From Enteractinococcus helveticum (GTDB lineage: Bacteria; Actinomycetota; Actinomycetes; Actinomycetales; Micrococcaceae): a stretch of DNA of 64,000 nt. The notes under the pieces are model-generated. The model was not told the origin of the DNA. It made no database searches and saw only the letters and a list, made by a program, of their open reading frames with translations. Positions 50,712 through 58,562 of the stretch are shown here, piece after piece (positions within the stretch are counted from its first letter, which is position 1; each line of letters begins with the position of its first letter). The position numbers were made by a program, and so were the translations under genes. Location: assembly GCF_001657475.1 (NCBI RefSeq), contig NZ_LXEY01000019.1, forward strand, positions 1-64,000, read 5' to 3'.

Positions 50712-51646
50712 CGGGTTCCCCTCTCGTCCACCACGGTCACGTTGCCGCCGGCGGTGCCTTCGGCATCGGTCAGCGCTGCCAACTGTTTGGGTGTCAGCTC
50801 GCGGGTGATGCCGCGATCGTAGTATTTCTCCAGGTAATGCTGGCCGACCATCAGCACGGAGGTCACCGCCAGGTACCAGGTCGCGGCCACCAGCAGCATA
50901 GGCACCGGATCGAAGAGCGCGTTGGCGATATCCATCGACCGGCCGTAAAGTTCCAGGGAATATGGCACGGCCACGACCAACGACGTCGTCTTGAGCATGG
51001 AAATCACTTCGTTGCCGGTCGGCGGGATGATGATCTTCATGGCCTGGGGCAGCACGGTGCGGCGCATGGTTAGCCACCAGCTCATGCCCAGGGCCTGTGA
51101 TGCCTCAATTTGGCCAACGGGTACCGCTTGAATACCGGTGCGCACAATCTCGGCCATATAGGCCGCTTCGTTCAGTGCCAGGCCGATCACGGCCAGCAAG
51201 AACATATTGCTCAACAGGCCCTGTAAATCGATTTCGGTAAAGCCTAGATTCAGTGTCTGGTAGAGCGAGCCCATCAGGCCCCAGAACACCAGTTGGACAT
51301 ATACGGGCGTGCCACGGAAGATCCACAGGTAGACCCAGGCCACGGCGCGCAGTACCGGGTTGGGTGACATACGCATGATGGCCAGGATGGCGCCCAGGAT
51401 AACGCCGATCAGCATGGACAATACGGTCAGCGCCAGGGTGTGGAGTGCTGCGGTGGCGATGCGGGTATCAAATAGGTATTGCCGGTAGACATCCCAACCG
51501 TAATTTTCATTATTGACGGCGCTAATAACAAACAGTGCGGCCAGGGCGAGCACCACGGTGGCGGCAATCCAGCGGCCGGGGTGGCGCACCGGGTGCGCTT
51601 TGATGGGCTGAACCGTTGCGCGTGCTGACGAAGAATTCTGGGACAT
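50708..51646 (-). CDS. Polar amino-acid ABC importer, permease
   Basis: A 312-residue permease with the HisM-type inner membrane signature ([20 protein letters not shown] then EASQALGMS). Five helices plus one extra at the N terminus. A cytoplasmic tail of about 45 residues ([17 protein letters not shown]) is longer than usual. One permease gene only, so it probably acts as a homodimer. Confidence 0.85.
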   Translation of the reverse strand: MSQNSSSARATVQPIKAHPVRHPGRWIAATVVLALAALFVISAVNNENYGWDVYRQYLFDTRIATAALHTLALTVLSMLIGVILGAILAIMRMSPNPVLRAVAWVYLWIFRGTPVYVQLVFWGLMGSLYQTLNLGFTEIDLQGLLSNMFLLAVIGLALNEAAYMAEIVRTGIQAVPVGQIEASQALGMSWWLTMRRTVLPQAMKIIIPPTGNEVISMLKTTSLVVAVPYSLELYGRSMDIANALFDPVPMLLVAATWYLAVTSVLMVGQHYLEKYYDRGITRELTPKQLAALTDAEGTAGGNVTVVDERGTR

Positions 51647-51664
51647 GACGGTATCGGTGCTTTC

Positions 51665-52606
51665 TTAGCCCTCGAGTTCGGCCAACGGTTGGCCATTGAT
51701 ATGTGCTTGGTCTAGGAGGCCCTCGGTGATGTTCCACTGGGCAAGTACTTCTTGGTAGGTGCCATCGGCAATTAACTGATCCATGGCAGCAGCCAGCGCG
51801 TCACCCAGTTCGGAATCTTTAGGTACCGCGAAACCGTAGGGGGCGGCTTGGAACATCTCGCCGACTTCGACCATCCGGCCATCGGAGCGTTCCACCGCCC
51901 AGGAGAGGATCGGTGAGTCTGCCGAGAACGCATCGGCACGACCCAATATGAGTGCGGTAGCAGCAGTGTCCGAAGTGTCGTAAGCCAGCACGGTAATGGG
52001 TGGTTTCCCTGCTGCCACGCACTCGGCAGATTTGGGGCGAACGTCGTCGGTTTCTGACACGGTGGTGCGTTGCACCGCAACCGTCAGGCCGCAAGCGTTA
52101 TCCGGGTCGATGGTATCTTCCCGGTCGGAGCGTTGAGCCCATCGGACACCGGCGTTCAGGGTGTTCACGAAATCGTAGTTTGTGCGGCGCTCTTCGGTGT
52201 CCGTGAAACCCGAGCCACCGAAATCTAGGGTCCCGGCAGAGACCGCCGGCAGGATCATCGCAAAATCCTGTTCGACCGTTCGCAGCTCGAGTCCCAACAC
52301 TCCGGCTAATGCGCGGGCCAAGTCGACTTCCAGACCGATAATCTCGCCCTGAGAATTCTTGAATTCAAAGGGTGCAAACGGCGGGTTGGTCCCCATACTC
52401 AGATAGCCTTTGGCTGCAATGTCATCAGGTACCAGTGGGGCGATCTCAGGGTTTTCGTCCGGGACGATTTCCTGCCATCCCTCGGGGTTGCCTTGCTCTT
52501 CGTTCGTCACGCAACCGGTTAGCAGCGCCCCGGTCAGCAGCGCACCGACGATACCTTTGAAGAGTATTCGGGGTGACGCAAGTGTTGGGCGAGCAGACAT
52601 GGACAT
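51665..52606 (-). CDS. Polar amino-acid ABC importer, binding lipoprotein
   Basis: A 313-residue solute-binding protein. Signal and lipobox: GALLTGALLTGC. The family strands follow: GYLSMGTNPPFAPFEF, then EVDLARALAGVLGLELRTV and ILPAVSAGTLDFGG. Such proteins bind a single amino acid; the type (for example glutamate, glutamine or cystine) cannot be read. No ribosome site precedes the ATG; a TATACT -10 lies six bases upstream, implying a leaderless mRNA. Confidence 0.85.
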   Translation of the reverse strand: MSMSARPTLASPRILFKGIVGALLTGALLTGCVTNEEQGNPEGWQEIVPDENPEIAPLVPDDIAAKGYLSMGTNPPFAPFEFKNSQGEIIGLEVDLARALAGVLGLELRTVEQDFAMILPAVSAGTLDFGGSGFTDTEERRTNYDFVNTLNAGVRWAQRSDREDTIDPDNACGLTVAVQRTTVSETDDVRPKSAECVAAGKPPITVLAYDTSDTAATALILGRADAFSADSPILSWAVERSDGRMVEVGEMFQAAPYGFAVPKDSELGDALAAAMDQLIADGTYQEVLAQWNITEGLLDQAHINGQPLAELEG

Positions 52607-52640
52607 GGAGGAAGTATAGTCGCCCTGAGCCTTGAGTCAG
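52607..52640 (-). promoter_or_regulatory. Leaderless promoter of the amino-acid ABC operon
   Basis: On the minus strand CTGACT, 16 bases, then TATACT and six bases to the ATG at 52606. Transcription should start at the initiation codon. There is no purine-rich site. Confidence 0.5.
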
Positions 52641-52689
52641 TACAATATTGAGCGAATCTCACGAGACATGTTCTTCAAAAATATAATGC

Positions 52690-52936
52690 GGTGGAGTATT
52701 TTATCGGTTCCGATATATTTGTCGTCGGTGCTCCGCATCAACGACCAGCACGAGTAGTTCGTCGTCATGGATACTCACCAAAATGCGGTAGTCTCCGACA
52801 CGATAACACCAAAAGCCACTGCTGCATCGAAGGGGTTTGCTCGCCAGCCTCAGCTGCCGTATGCCATAGGTCTATCAATCCGACGTAGTTGATTGTGCAC
52901 CTTGGGGGTGAAACGAATCTGATAAGTTATCGACTG
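52690..52936 (-). pseudogene. RelE-family toxin remnant
   Basis: In two frames of the minus strand RelE-type pieces are visible: QLRRID near the N terminus and GFWCYRVGDYRILVSIHDD followed by ELLVLVVDAEHRRQIYRNR at the C terminus, the latter carrying the catalytic Arg/Tyr segment. Stops and a frame change separate the parts, so the mRNA interferase is broken. The antitoxin gene next to it is intact. Confidence 0.7.
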
Positions 52937-53160
52937 GTGTCATCCCAATCGACGTCTTCCATGGCAATAGCGAGCTCACCGGAGTTGTGGAATTCTGCCA
53001 GCGAGTCCTTGGCTAAAAAATAGTCCTCTTGCTCTTCAAGAAATTGTTTAATTGCTTCCACAGTGTAAAAGCTCTTCGCACTCCCGGTTCTTTTTGCCAG
53101 GGCAGCCAGGCGGCTATCGAGTTCCTCGTCAATTCGGACGTTCAGCTGTGTTTTTGCCAT
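52927..53160 (-). CDS. RelB/RHH-type antitoxin, orphan
   Basis: A 77-residue protein: ribbon-helix-helix KTQLNVRIDEELDSRLAALA then a helix SFYTVEAIKQFLEEQEDYFL and an acidic end (AMEDVDWDDTSR) that would bind the toxin. ATG 53160 has GGAGGATTCAC upstream. The toxin gene after it is decayed, so the antitoxin now stands alone and may be kept as a repressor or be on its way out. Confidence 0.75.
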   Translation of the reverse strand: MAKTQLNVRIDEELDSRLAALAKRTGSAKSFYTVEAIKQFLEEQEDYFLAKDSLAEFHNSGELAIAMEDVDWDDTSR

Positions 53161-53228
53161 CGTGAATCCTCCGCTTGTTATACAAGTATGACGCAACCAG
53201 TGGAAGCTATGCCACCTGTTTTCACCCA

Positions 53229-53244
53229 CTTGACCAACAGCAAG
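53229..53244 (+). promoter_or_regulatory. CRP/FNR-like box 3
   Basis: CTTGACCAACAGCAAG, followed by GCAGGATG and a TACGGT -10 candidate 28 bases on, upstream of the cupin/HMA genes. The right half-site is imperfect (AGCAAG). Same downstream layout as box 5 at 54948. Confidence 0.5.
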
Positions 53245-53320
53245 GCAGGATGTTGTGTCCATCGGTACGGTTAGCCTACCCATCCTGGTTTGATTTTTGG
53301 ATGGTCGGTAGGATCCAAAT

Positions 53321-53725
53321 ATGACTAAATATAATGATCATGGCCCAAATCCCTATGTCGTCAACATCGAAGACGCAACGTTAGCGAATGAAAATTTTCG
53401 CACCGCGTTGTGGACCGGTGAGAAAATGCAACTCACGTTGATGTCGATTCCAGTCGGCGGAGATGTCGGCCTGGAAGTACACAACGATACCGATCAGTTC
53501 TTACGCCTGGAGCAGGGTCGCGGGCGCGTTCAGATGGGGCCATCGAAAGATGAATTCACTTTCGACGAAGAAGTGTCCGATGACTGGATCATCCTGGTAC
53601 CCAAAGGTATGTGGCACAACGTCACCAATATCGGTGACGAACCGATGAAGATCTACAGCCTCTATGCCCCACCGCATCACGCGCACGGCACCGTTCATGC
53701 AACACAAGCAGACCAGGACCACTAG
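53321..53725 (+). CDS. Cupin-domain protein
   Basis: A 134-residue single cupin. The metal-binding motif region is GLEVHNDTDQFLRLEQGRGR with the variant G(X)HxxxxE, and the second motif WIILVPKGMWHNVTNIG carries the last His. It probably binds a metal and may be an enzyme or a stress-related sensor. It follows CTTGAC box 3. A truncated copy is at 57357-57601 with the same opening and closing words (YAPPHHAHG against YAPPEHAAD). Confidence 0.7.
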   Translation: MTKYNDHGPNPYVVNIEDATLANENFRTALWTGEKMQLTLMSIPVGGDVGLEVHNDTDQFLRLEQGRGRVQMGPSKDEFTFDEEVSDDWIILVPKGMWHNVTNIGDEPMKIYSLYAPPHHAHGTVHATQADQDH

Positions 53726-53842
53726 TTCGCGCACTCTTGTCCGCCTGGACGTACAACTAGGCCAAAAATCGGCTCTTAAGTATCGTGAGGTTCAACCTTC
53801 AAAGACAAGGTACAACATGACCCACGATTGATAGGAAAACTT

Positions 53843-54088
53843 ATGACTGCCAACACCACCACCCACACCCTGCTACTCGCTGAAGGCTTCTCATGCCCGT
53901 CCTGCGTGAACAAGATCGAAAACCGAGTCGGCTGGTTCAAAGGGGTCGAAGACGTGAAGGTGCATTTCGCAACCGCTCGTATTGAAATTGACCACGACGA
54001 ATCACGGGTATCAGTCGATGACCTCGTCACTGCGGTAGCAAAAGCTGGCTACACAGCTACCCCGTCGGCGTTCTCAAGACGTTGCTGA
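53843..54088 (+). CDS. HMA-domain metal chaperone, copy 1
   Basis: An 81-residue protein with the HMA fold: LLLAEGFSCPSCVNKIENRV (CxxC) to DDLVTAVAKAGYTATP. ATG 53843 with TAGGAAAA. It resembles CopZ-type carriers of Cu(I) or Zn. The second copy at 55054 lies directly before an intact P-ATPase. Here the ATPase next to it is reduced to about 30 codons. Confidence 0.8.
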   Translation: MTANTTTHTLLLAEGFSCPSCVNKIENRVGWFKGVEDVKVHFATARIEIDHDESRVSVDDLVTAVAKAGYTATPSAFSRRC

Positions 54089-54104
54089 ACCTGACGGATG
54101 ATCG

Positions 54105-54440
54105 ATGAATTGGTTTACACAATGGTGGCACGGAAACAGGCCGGTCCTAGCGCTTTCAGGATTATTCATTGTGGCCTCGTTCGCATGGCACCATTGCGGA
54201 CCTCCACCAACCCGAAAAGTGCTGGGCTGGCATCCTGGCGTGGTATTCGATCATTCAGATGGATCGGGAAAAGCTGCTTGAAACTCTTGCAGCACTACGA
54301 AGAGCCCAACGCTACGCTGCTGATGTCGTTCTTTTCCTGCACGCGACTGGAATCCCTTGTCCACCCGAGGAACTGCCCAGGACGAGCCAGTAAGCGCTGT
54401 AGCGAGCCTCGACAACGGCATCGACTTTTGACCTGGACTT
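54105..54440 (+). pseudogene. Joined remnants: P-ATPase N terminus and methyltransferase C terminus
   Basis: ATG 54105 gives NWFTQWWHGNRPVLALSGLF then IVASFAWHH, matching the first 30 residues of the P-ATPase at 55318 (SWIRKWWYGKWAVPVISGVL, ILASFAVEH). Soon after, GTIADLHQ with CWAGILAWYSIIQMDREKLL appears, matching residues about 95-125 of the methyltransferase at 58563 (WAGILAWYSVIHMGPEELQ), then in another frame LLMSFFSCTRLESLVHP. The join removes everything between: most of the pump, the following genes and the start of the methyltransferase, which is about 3 kb in the intact copy. Confidence 0.75.
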
Positions 54441-54479
54441 TGATGACTCAGGATAAGGACTCAGGACGATCGGACGCCA

Positions 54480-54495
54480 CTTGACCAACGTCAAA
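54480..54495 (+). promoter_or_regulatory. CRP/FNR-like box 4
   Basis: CTTGACCAACGTCAAA, with TAGATT at 54517-54522 as -10; centre to predicted start about 41 bases. The promoter is almost identical to that before the copy at 33480. Confidence 0.65.
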
Positions 54496-54553
54496 GACAC
54501 GCCGGGCGATACATCATAGATTGAGGTCACAATCAAGGAAGAGGAGACTTCAG

Positions 54554-54817
54554 ATGACAAATCGCCACATTGAAAAAGCCGCACAATTGGCCCCTATCGT
54601 CGAGCGCGTTCACGGCGGACACCACCCAGAACTCACCCGGGTCCGTGAAATCACCCAGGCACTGCACCAGTCAGACAACACCGCAAACATCCCGGAGCTC
54701 TTTCAAGAGCTACGTACTGTGACAGATAATTATGCGATTCCAAATGACGTTTGTGAGGCATTTGGAGCTATGTATCAGGCATTAGAACGCTCCGACAAAC
54801 AACAAGCCGCTGCCTGA
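54554..54817 (+). CDS. RIC/hemerythrin-like mini-protein, copy 2
   Basis: An 87-residue protein: TNRHIEKAAQLAPIVERVHG and GHHPELTRVREITQALHQ, almost the same as the gene at 33214-33480. ATG 54554 has GAGGAGA seven bases upstream. The VHGxHHPEL part recalls hemerythrin domains of iron-sulphur repair proteins. Differences from copy 1 are mainly in the middle and C-terminal part. It is followed by hairpin member 3. Function unknown; redox or NO stress is inferred from promoter and fold likeness. Confidence 0.6.
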   Translation: MTNRHIEKAAQLAPIVERVHGGHHPELTRVREITQALHQSDNTANIPELFQELRTVTDNYAIPNDVCEAFGAMYQALERSDKQQAAA

Positions 54818-54837
54818 GACACGTGCAAGCTCCTTAA

Positions 54838-54878
54838 GATAGAGGGTCGCCGCTCAAACTGATCAGCGACCATCTATC
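54838..54878. terminator. Bidirectional hairpin, family member 3
   Basis: GATAGAGGGTCGC pairs with GCGACCATCTATC (one mismatch), loop 15 bases including a second GATCA. Core shared with 33158 and 35057. Confidence 0.6.
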
Positions 54879-54947
54879 GTTTACTCGTCTCGTTCTTCTT
54901 CACCAATCCGCGCCCAACAACATCATGTTTCGCAGACTCCACACCCA

Positions 54948-54963
54948 CTTGACCAACATCAAG
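54948..54963 (+). promoter_or_regulatory. CRP/FNR-like box 5
   Basis: CTTGACCAACATCAAG, followed by GCAGATTG and TACGGT as -10 candidate 28 bases later, upstream of the HMA/P-ATPase operon. The same promoter layout stands before the cupin gene (box 3). Confidence 0.65.
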
Positions 54964-55053
54964 GCAGATTGCCGTGCGCATCGGTACGGTGAAAACTGAA
55001 CCTGAAAAGAGCAGGTAAGCACAATCGACCGTTCTCAACGTAAGGAGCACACC

Positions 55054-55287
55054 ATGCCTGACAACACTATGACCCACACCCTGTTACGAGCTGAAGGCTT
55101 TTCCTGCCCATCTTGCGTCAACAAGATTGAAAAACGCGTGGGCCGTCTCGACGGCGTCGATGCGGTAAAGGTGCATTTTGCCACAGCACGCATAGAAGTC
55201 GACCACGACGAATCGCAAACCTCAGTTGATGATCTGGTGGACGCGGTAGCCAAGGCCGGCTACACAGCGACGCCTTCCGCATTCTAG
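55054..55287 (+). CDS. HMA-domain metal chaperone, copy 2
   Basis: A 77-residue HMA protein: LLRAEGFSCPSCVNKIEKRV, with the binding loop CxxC and a helix-strand end VDAVAKAGYTATPSAF. ATG 55054 has AAGGAGCA upstream. It most likely hands metal to, or supplies the missing HMA domain of, the P-ATPase 30 bases downstream, which starts directly with membrane segments. Nearly identical to 53843-54088 in the core. Confidence 0.85.
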   Translation: MPDNTMTHTLLRAEGFSCPSCVNKIEKRVGRLDGVDAVKVHFATARIEVDHDESQTSVDDLVDAVAKAGYTATPSAF

Positions 55288-55317
55288 AAACGGCCTCGTT
55301 GGAAGAAGGGTTCTCAA

Positions 55318-57327
55318 GTGAGCTGGATACGAAAATGGTGGTACGGCAAGTGGGCTGTTCCCGTGATATCGGGCGTGCTGATCCTCGCCTCCTTTGCGGT
55401 GGAGCACCTTGCCGGTGGCACCTGGAACACGACCCTGACCCCACAGTGGTGGGTTGATGCCGGTGAACACGCACACGGTTCCGGGCATACCTTTACATTG
55501 GCCAATCTGCTGATGTTAGCCGCCGCCGTCGTGGCCGGTTATGGCATCGTGGTCAGCGCTGTGCGCGCCCTGAGCACCAAGATGATCAGTATTGACCTGT
55601 TGGTCTCGGTTGCGGCGATCGGTGCGGTGATCATTGGCAACTTCTGGGAAGCCGCCGCCGTCACCTTCTTATTCTCCGTAGGACACGCACTGGAAGCGGC
55701 CACCATGAATAAGACCCGCTCCGCGCTGGCTGAGTTGGTAGCGGTTGCCCCCGACAGCGCCGTCGTCATGCGCGATGGTGAACAACACGAAATCCCAGCC
55801 CACCAGGTACGGATGGGTGAGATCGTGTTAGTCAAAAACGGGGCGAAAGTCCCGGTCGATGGCCAAGTTGTTGCTGGCAACGCGGGATTAGATGAGGCCT
55901 CCATTACCGGTGAATCAATGCCGGTGGAAAAGACCAAGGGTGACTCCGTGTTCGCCGGGACCATCTCGCGCAGCGGATTCCTCCAAGTGTTAGCCACCGG
56001 AGTGGGTGCCGATACGACCTTGGCGCGGATTATTCACCGTGTTGAAGAAGCCCAAGATGCCAAAGCTCGCACCCAGGCCTTCATCGACCGGTTTTCGACC
56101 TGGTATACCCCTGCGGTGTTCATTCTGGCACTGCTGGCCGGGCTGATCACCCAAGACGTCGTTTTAGCGCTGACCTTGCTCGTCATCGGGTGCCCAGGAG
56201 CGCTGGTTATTTCCATTCCCGTGGCCATCGTGGCCGGGATTGGGCGAGCCGCTCGCAACGGAATCCTGATTAAAGGTGGCGAATACTTGGAAACCTCAGC
56301 CAAGATTTCTGCTGTGGCCGTCGATAAGACCGGCACCCTGACCCAGGGTCGTCCGGAGCTGACCGACGTTGTGGTGCTCGATGACACCATGACTGACAGC
56401 GATGTGTTGCGCTGGGCCGCGGCCGCCGAAGCCGGGTCCGAGCATCCACTAGCTCGACCCATTTTGGATTCCGCTCGAGACCGGGGTGTGGCACCTTCTG
56501 GACTACCCGGAAAGGTCACCCCGGTGGCCGGTAAGGGCATTGCTACCGCAGTGGGTAACCAACGTGTGCTGATCGGTAATGCCTCGCTGCTTGAGCAGTA
56601 TGGGGTCACCGACACCGCCGGATCCGATGAGGCAGCCAATAAGCTTGCGGCTCAAGGTAAGACCCCGATGATTGTGGCCGTTGATGACGCCGTCATCGGA
56701 GTCCTCGCCGTCGCCGACCAGATTCGTGTTGATGCCGCGAATATGGTGGCCAGCCTGCACGATGCGGGTGTTCAAAAAGTGGTGATGCTCACTGGCGATA
56801 CCCGACTGGTCGCCGAGGCGATCGGCAAAGCCACCGGGATCGACGAAATCCACGCATCCCTGCTCCCCGAAGACAAACTCGACGCCGTCGCTGCGATGCA
56901 GCGCGACGGTCACACGGTTGCCATGGTGGGTGACGGCGTCAACGACGCCCCGGCCCTAGCCACCGCAGATATTGGTGTGGCCATGGGAGCCGCTGGCTCA
57001 GCAGTGGCGGTTGAAACTGCCGACATCGCGCTGATGGGGGACAACCTCATGAAGCTGCCCGAATCGGTTAGCCTCGCCAAGCGCACCGTATCCGTGATGC
57101 GCCAGAACATTTTCATCGCCCTGGCCACCGTGGTGGCACTGCTGATCGGAGTGTTTGCCGGAGGAGTCACCATGTCGGTGGGCATGTTAGTCCACGAAGG
57201 CTCCGTGCTGGTTGTGATTCTCAATGCGATGCGCCTGATGCGCAACGACAAATACTCAACCGCCATGTCCAAGACCGAGCGCAGCCCAGGGGCACCAGCC
57301 CAACAGCATCAAGAGGTCAAAGCCTAA
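55318..57327 (+). CDS. P1B-type metal ATPase with CPG motif
   Basis: A 669-residue pump from GTG 55318. Motifs: TGES (ASITGESMPV), DKTGTLTQGRPE, SEHPLARP, VGDGVNDAPAL, and in the ion path IGCPGALVISIPV: Cys-Pro-Gly in place of CPC, CPH or SPC. The last helices have LVHEGSVLVVILNAMRL. It has no N-terminal HMA domain; one is encoded separately just upstream. The CPG form resembles a group of Zn/Cd-type pumps but substrate is uncertain. It probably belongs to the operon under CTTGAC box 5. Confidence 0.85.
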   Translation: MSWIRKWWYGKWAVPVISGVLILASFAVEHLAGGTWNTTLTPQWWVDAGEHAHGSGHTFTLANLLMLAAAVVAGYGIVVSAVRALSTKMISIDLLVSVAAIGAVIIGNFWEAAAVTFLFSVGHALEAATMNKTRSALAELVAVAPDSAVVMRDGEQHEIPAHQVRMGEIVLVKNGAKVPVDGQVVAGNAGLDEASITGESMPVEKTKGDSVFAGTISRSGFLQVLATGVGADTTLARIIHRVEEAQDAKARTQAFIDRFSTWYTPAVFILALLAGLITQDVVLALTLLVIGCPGALVISIPVAIVAGIGRAARNGILIKGGEYLETSAKISAVAVDKTGTLTQGRPELTDVVVLDDTMTDSDVLRWAAAAEAGSEHPLARPILDSARDRGVAPSGLPGKVTPVAGKGIATAVGNQRVLIGNASLLEQYGVTDTAGSDEAANKLAAQGKTPMIVAVDDAVIGVLAVADQIRVDAANMVASLHDAGVQKVVMLTGDTRLVAEAIGKATGIDEIHASLLPEDKLDAVAAMQRDGHTVAMVGDGVNDAPALATADIGVAMGAAGSAVAVETADIALMGDNLMKLPESVSLAKRTVSVMRQNIFIALATVVALLIGVFAGGVTMSVGMLVHEGSVLVVILNAMRLMRNDKYSTAMSKTERSPGAPAQQHQEVKA

Positions 57328-57356
57328 GTCCACATTTAACGCCTCAAGGAGGAGTT

Positions 57357-57601
57357 ATGACTCAGAAACATTTTTCCATCGAAGGCAACCTCGAACACTT
57401 CACCATCGCCGACATCGTTAAGGGCAATCCGCATTTCCGTAAAACGTTGTGGACCGGAGCAACACCGATGATAAACCGCTGGTGTTATACACGATCTACG
57501 CTCCACCGGAACATGCCGCTGACGCCGAGTATTCGACCAAAGACGAAGCCGACGCCGCCGAAGCATCCGGACAAGACACCCCACCACTGGCCCAAGCATA
57601 A
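57357..57601 (+). pseudogene. Cupin remnant with internal deletion
   Basis: From ATG 57357 (AAGGAGGAG upstream) the frame reads GNPHFRKTLWTG as in the cupin at 53321 (NENFRTALWTG); then about 60 codons with the metal motifs are missing, and the C terminus continues in another frame: KPLVLYTIYAPPEHAADAEY with a tail (DEADAAEASGQDTPP) to TAA 57599-57601. The join shifts frame. The first frame would make an 84-residue protein, but it has no cupin fold. Confidence 0.75.
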
Positions 57602-57624
57602 CGTCGCGTAACGGAGGACAGACC

Positions 57625-58530
57625 ATGACGAAAACCTTGGTTTTCACCGCATTTGGCGGACCCGAAACACAGCAACTGGTGGACCGCGAAGTGCCCGCCC
57701 CAGGGCCCTCCCAGGTTGCTATTGAAGTCAAAGCCGCGGGCGTGAACCCGGCGGACTGGAAAATCCGTGCCGGCCAGATGGGTGATCACTGGAAACTGCC
57801 CGCACCCATGGGGCGGGAAGCCTCCGGGATTGTGATCGCCGTCGGTGACGATGTCGAAGGATTTACGGTCGGTGATGCTGTCCTCGGGCAAGCCGCAAAG
57901 GGCCACGGCACGTTTGCTCAGCATACCGTGCTCAATGCTAAGCAGACGGTCGCAAAACTCGAGGAGCTCAGCTTTGCGGTTGCCGCCACACTGCCCGTAG
58001 CAGGAGCCACGGCTTATGACGTCACCCATCAGATCGAATTAGAACCTGGACAAACCATGGTCATCCTCGGCGCTGGTGGAGGAGTGGGCCTGATGGCCGC
58101 CCAAATTGGTAAGGTGCACCAGTTCAACGTGATCGGTGTGGCCAGTGCAGCCAAGCAGCAGTTGGTCGAAGCTACCGGTGCGACCTTTGTGGAATCCGGT
58201 GCTGATGTGGCCGAGCGGGTCCGTGAGATAGCTCCCGACGGCGCCGACCTGGTGATTGATCTGGTCGGCGGTCAGCCACTGCGCGACATCGCTCCCGTGG
58301 CCAAAGACCCCGCATTGATCATTTCCACCGCCGACCCAGACACCGCGCAACAACTTGGCGGTGCCGGTGTGCAGCGAACCAAGGAAGGGCTGGAAAAAAT
58401 CACCGAAGTCGCCGAATACGGCCTGGTGGATCCTCATGTTGTCCAACGCTTTAGCCTGGACGAGGCTCAGCAGGCCATTGCGACCGTAGAAGACGGCCAC
58501 ACTGCTGGCAAAGTCGTCATCGAACCCTAA
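57625..58530 (+). CDS. Zinc-independent MDR oxidoreductase (NADPH:quinone reductase-like)
   Basis: A 301-residue medium-chain reductase. N-terminal GroES-like domain (VKAAGVNPADWKIRAG, GREASGIVIAVGDDVEGF), then a Rossmann domain with the glycine motif ILGAGGGVGLMAAQIGK, and substrate-domain end QAIATVEDGHTAGKVVIEP. No zinc-binding Cys cluster is seen, as in quinone oxidoreductases. ATG 57625 follows GGAGGACAG. It may reduce quinones without radicals under redox stress, matching the neighbours. It lies 23 bases after the cupin remnant. Confidence 0.8.
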   Translation: MTKTLVFTAFGGPETQQLVDREVPAPGPSQVAIEVKAAGVNPADWKIRAGQMGDHWKLPAPMGREASGIVIAVGDDVEGFTVGDAVLGQAAKGHGTFAQHTVLNAKQTVAKLEELSFAVAATLPVAGATAYDVTHQIELEPGQTMVILGAGGGVGLMAAQIGKVHQFNVIGVASAAKQQLVEATGATFVESGADVAERVREIAPDGADLVIDLVGGQPLRDIAPVAKDPALIISTADPDTAQQLGGAGVQRTKEGLEKITEVAEYGLVDPHVVQRFSLDEAQQAIATVEDGHTAGKVVIEP

Positions 58531-58562
58531 GCAATACCTGAGCACAGAGAGGTGGGTTGTCC

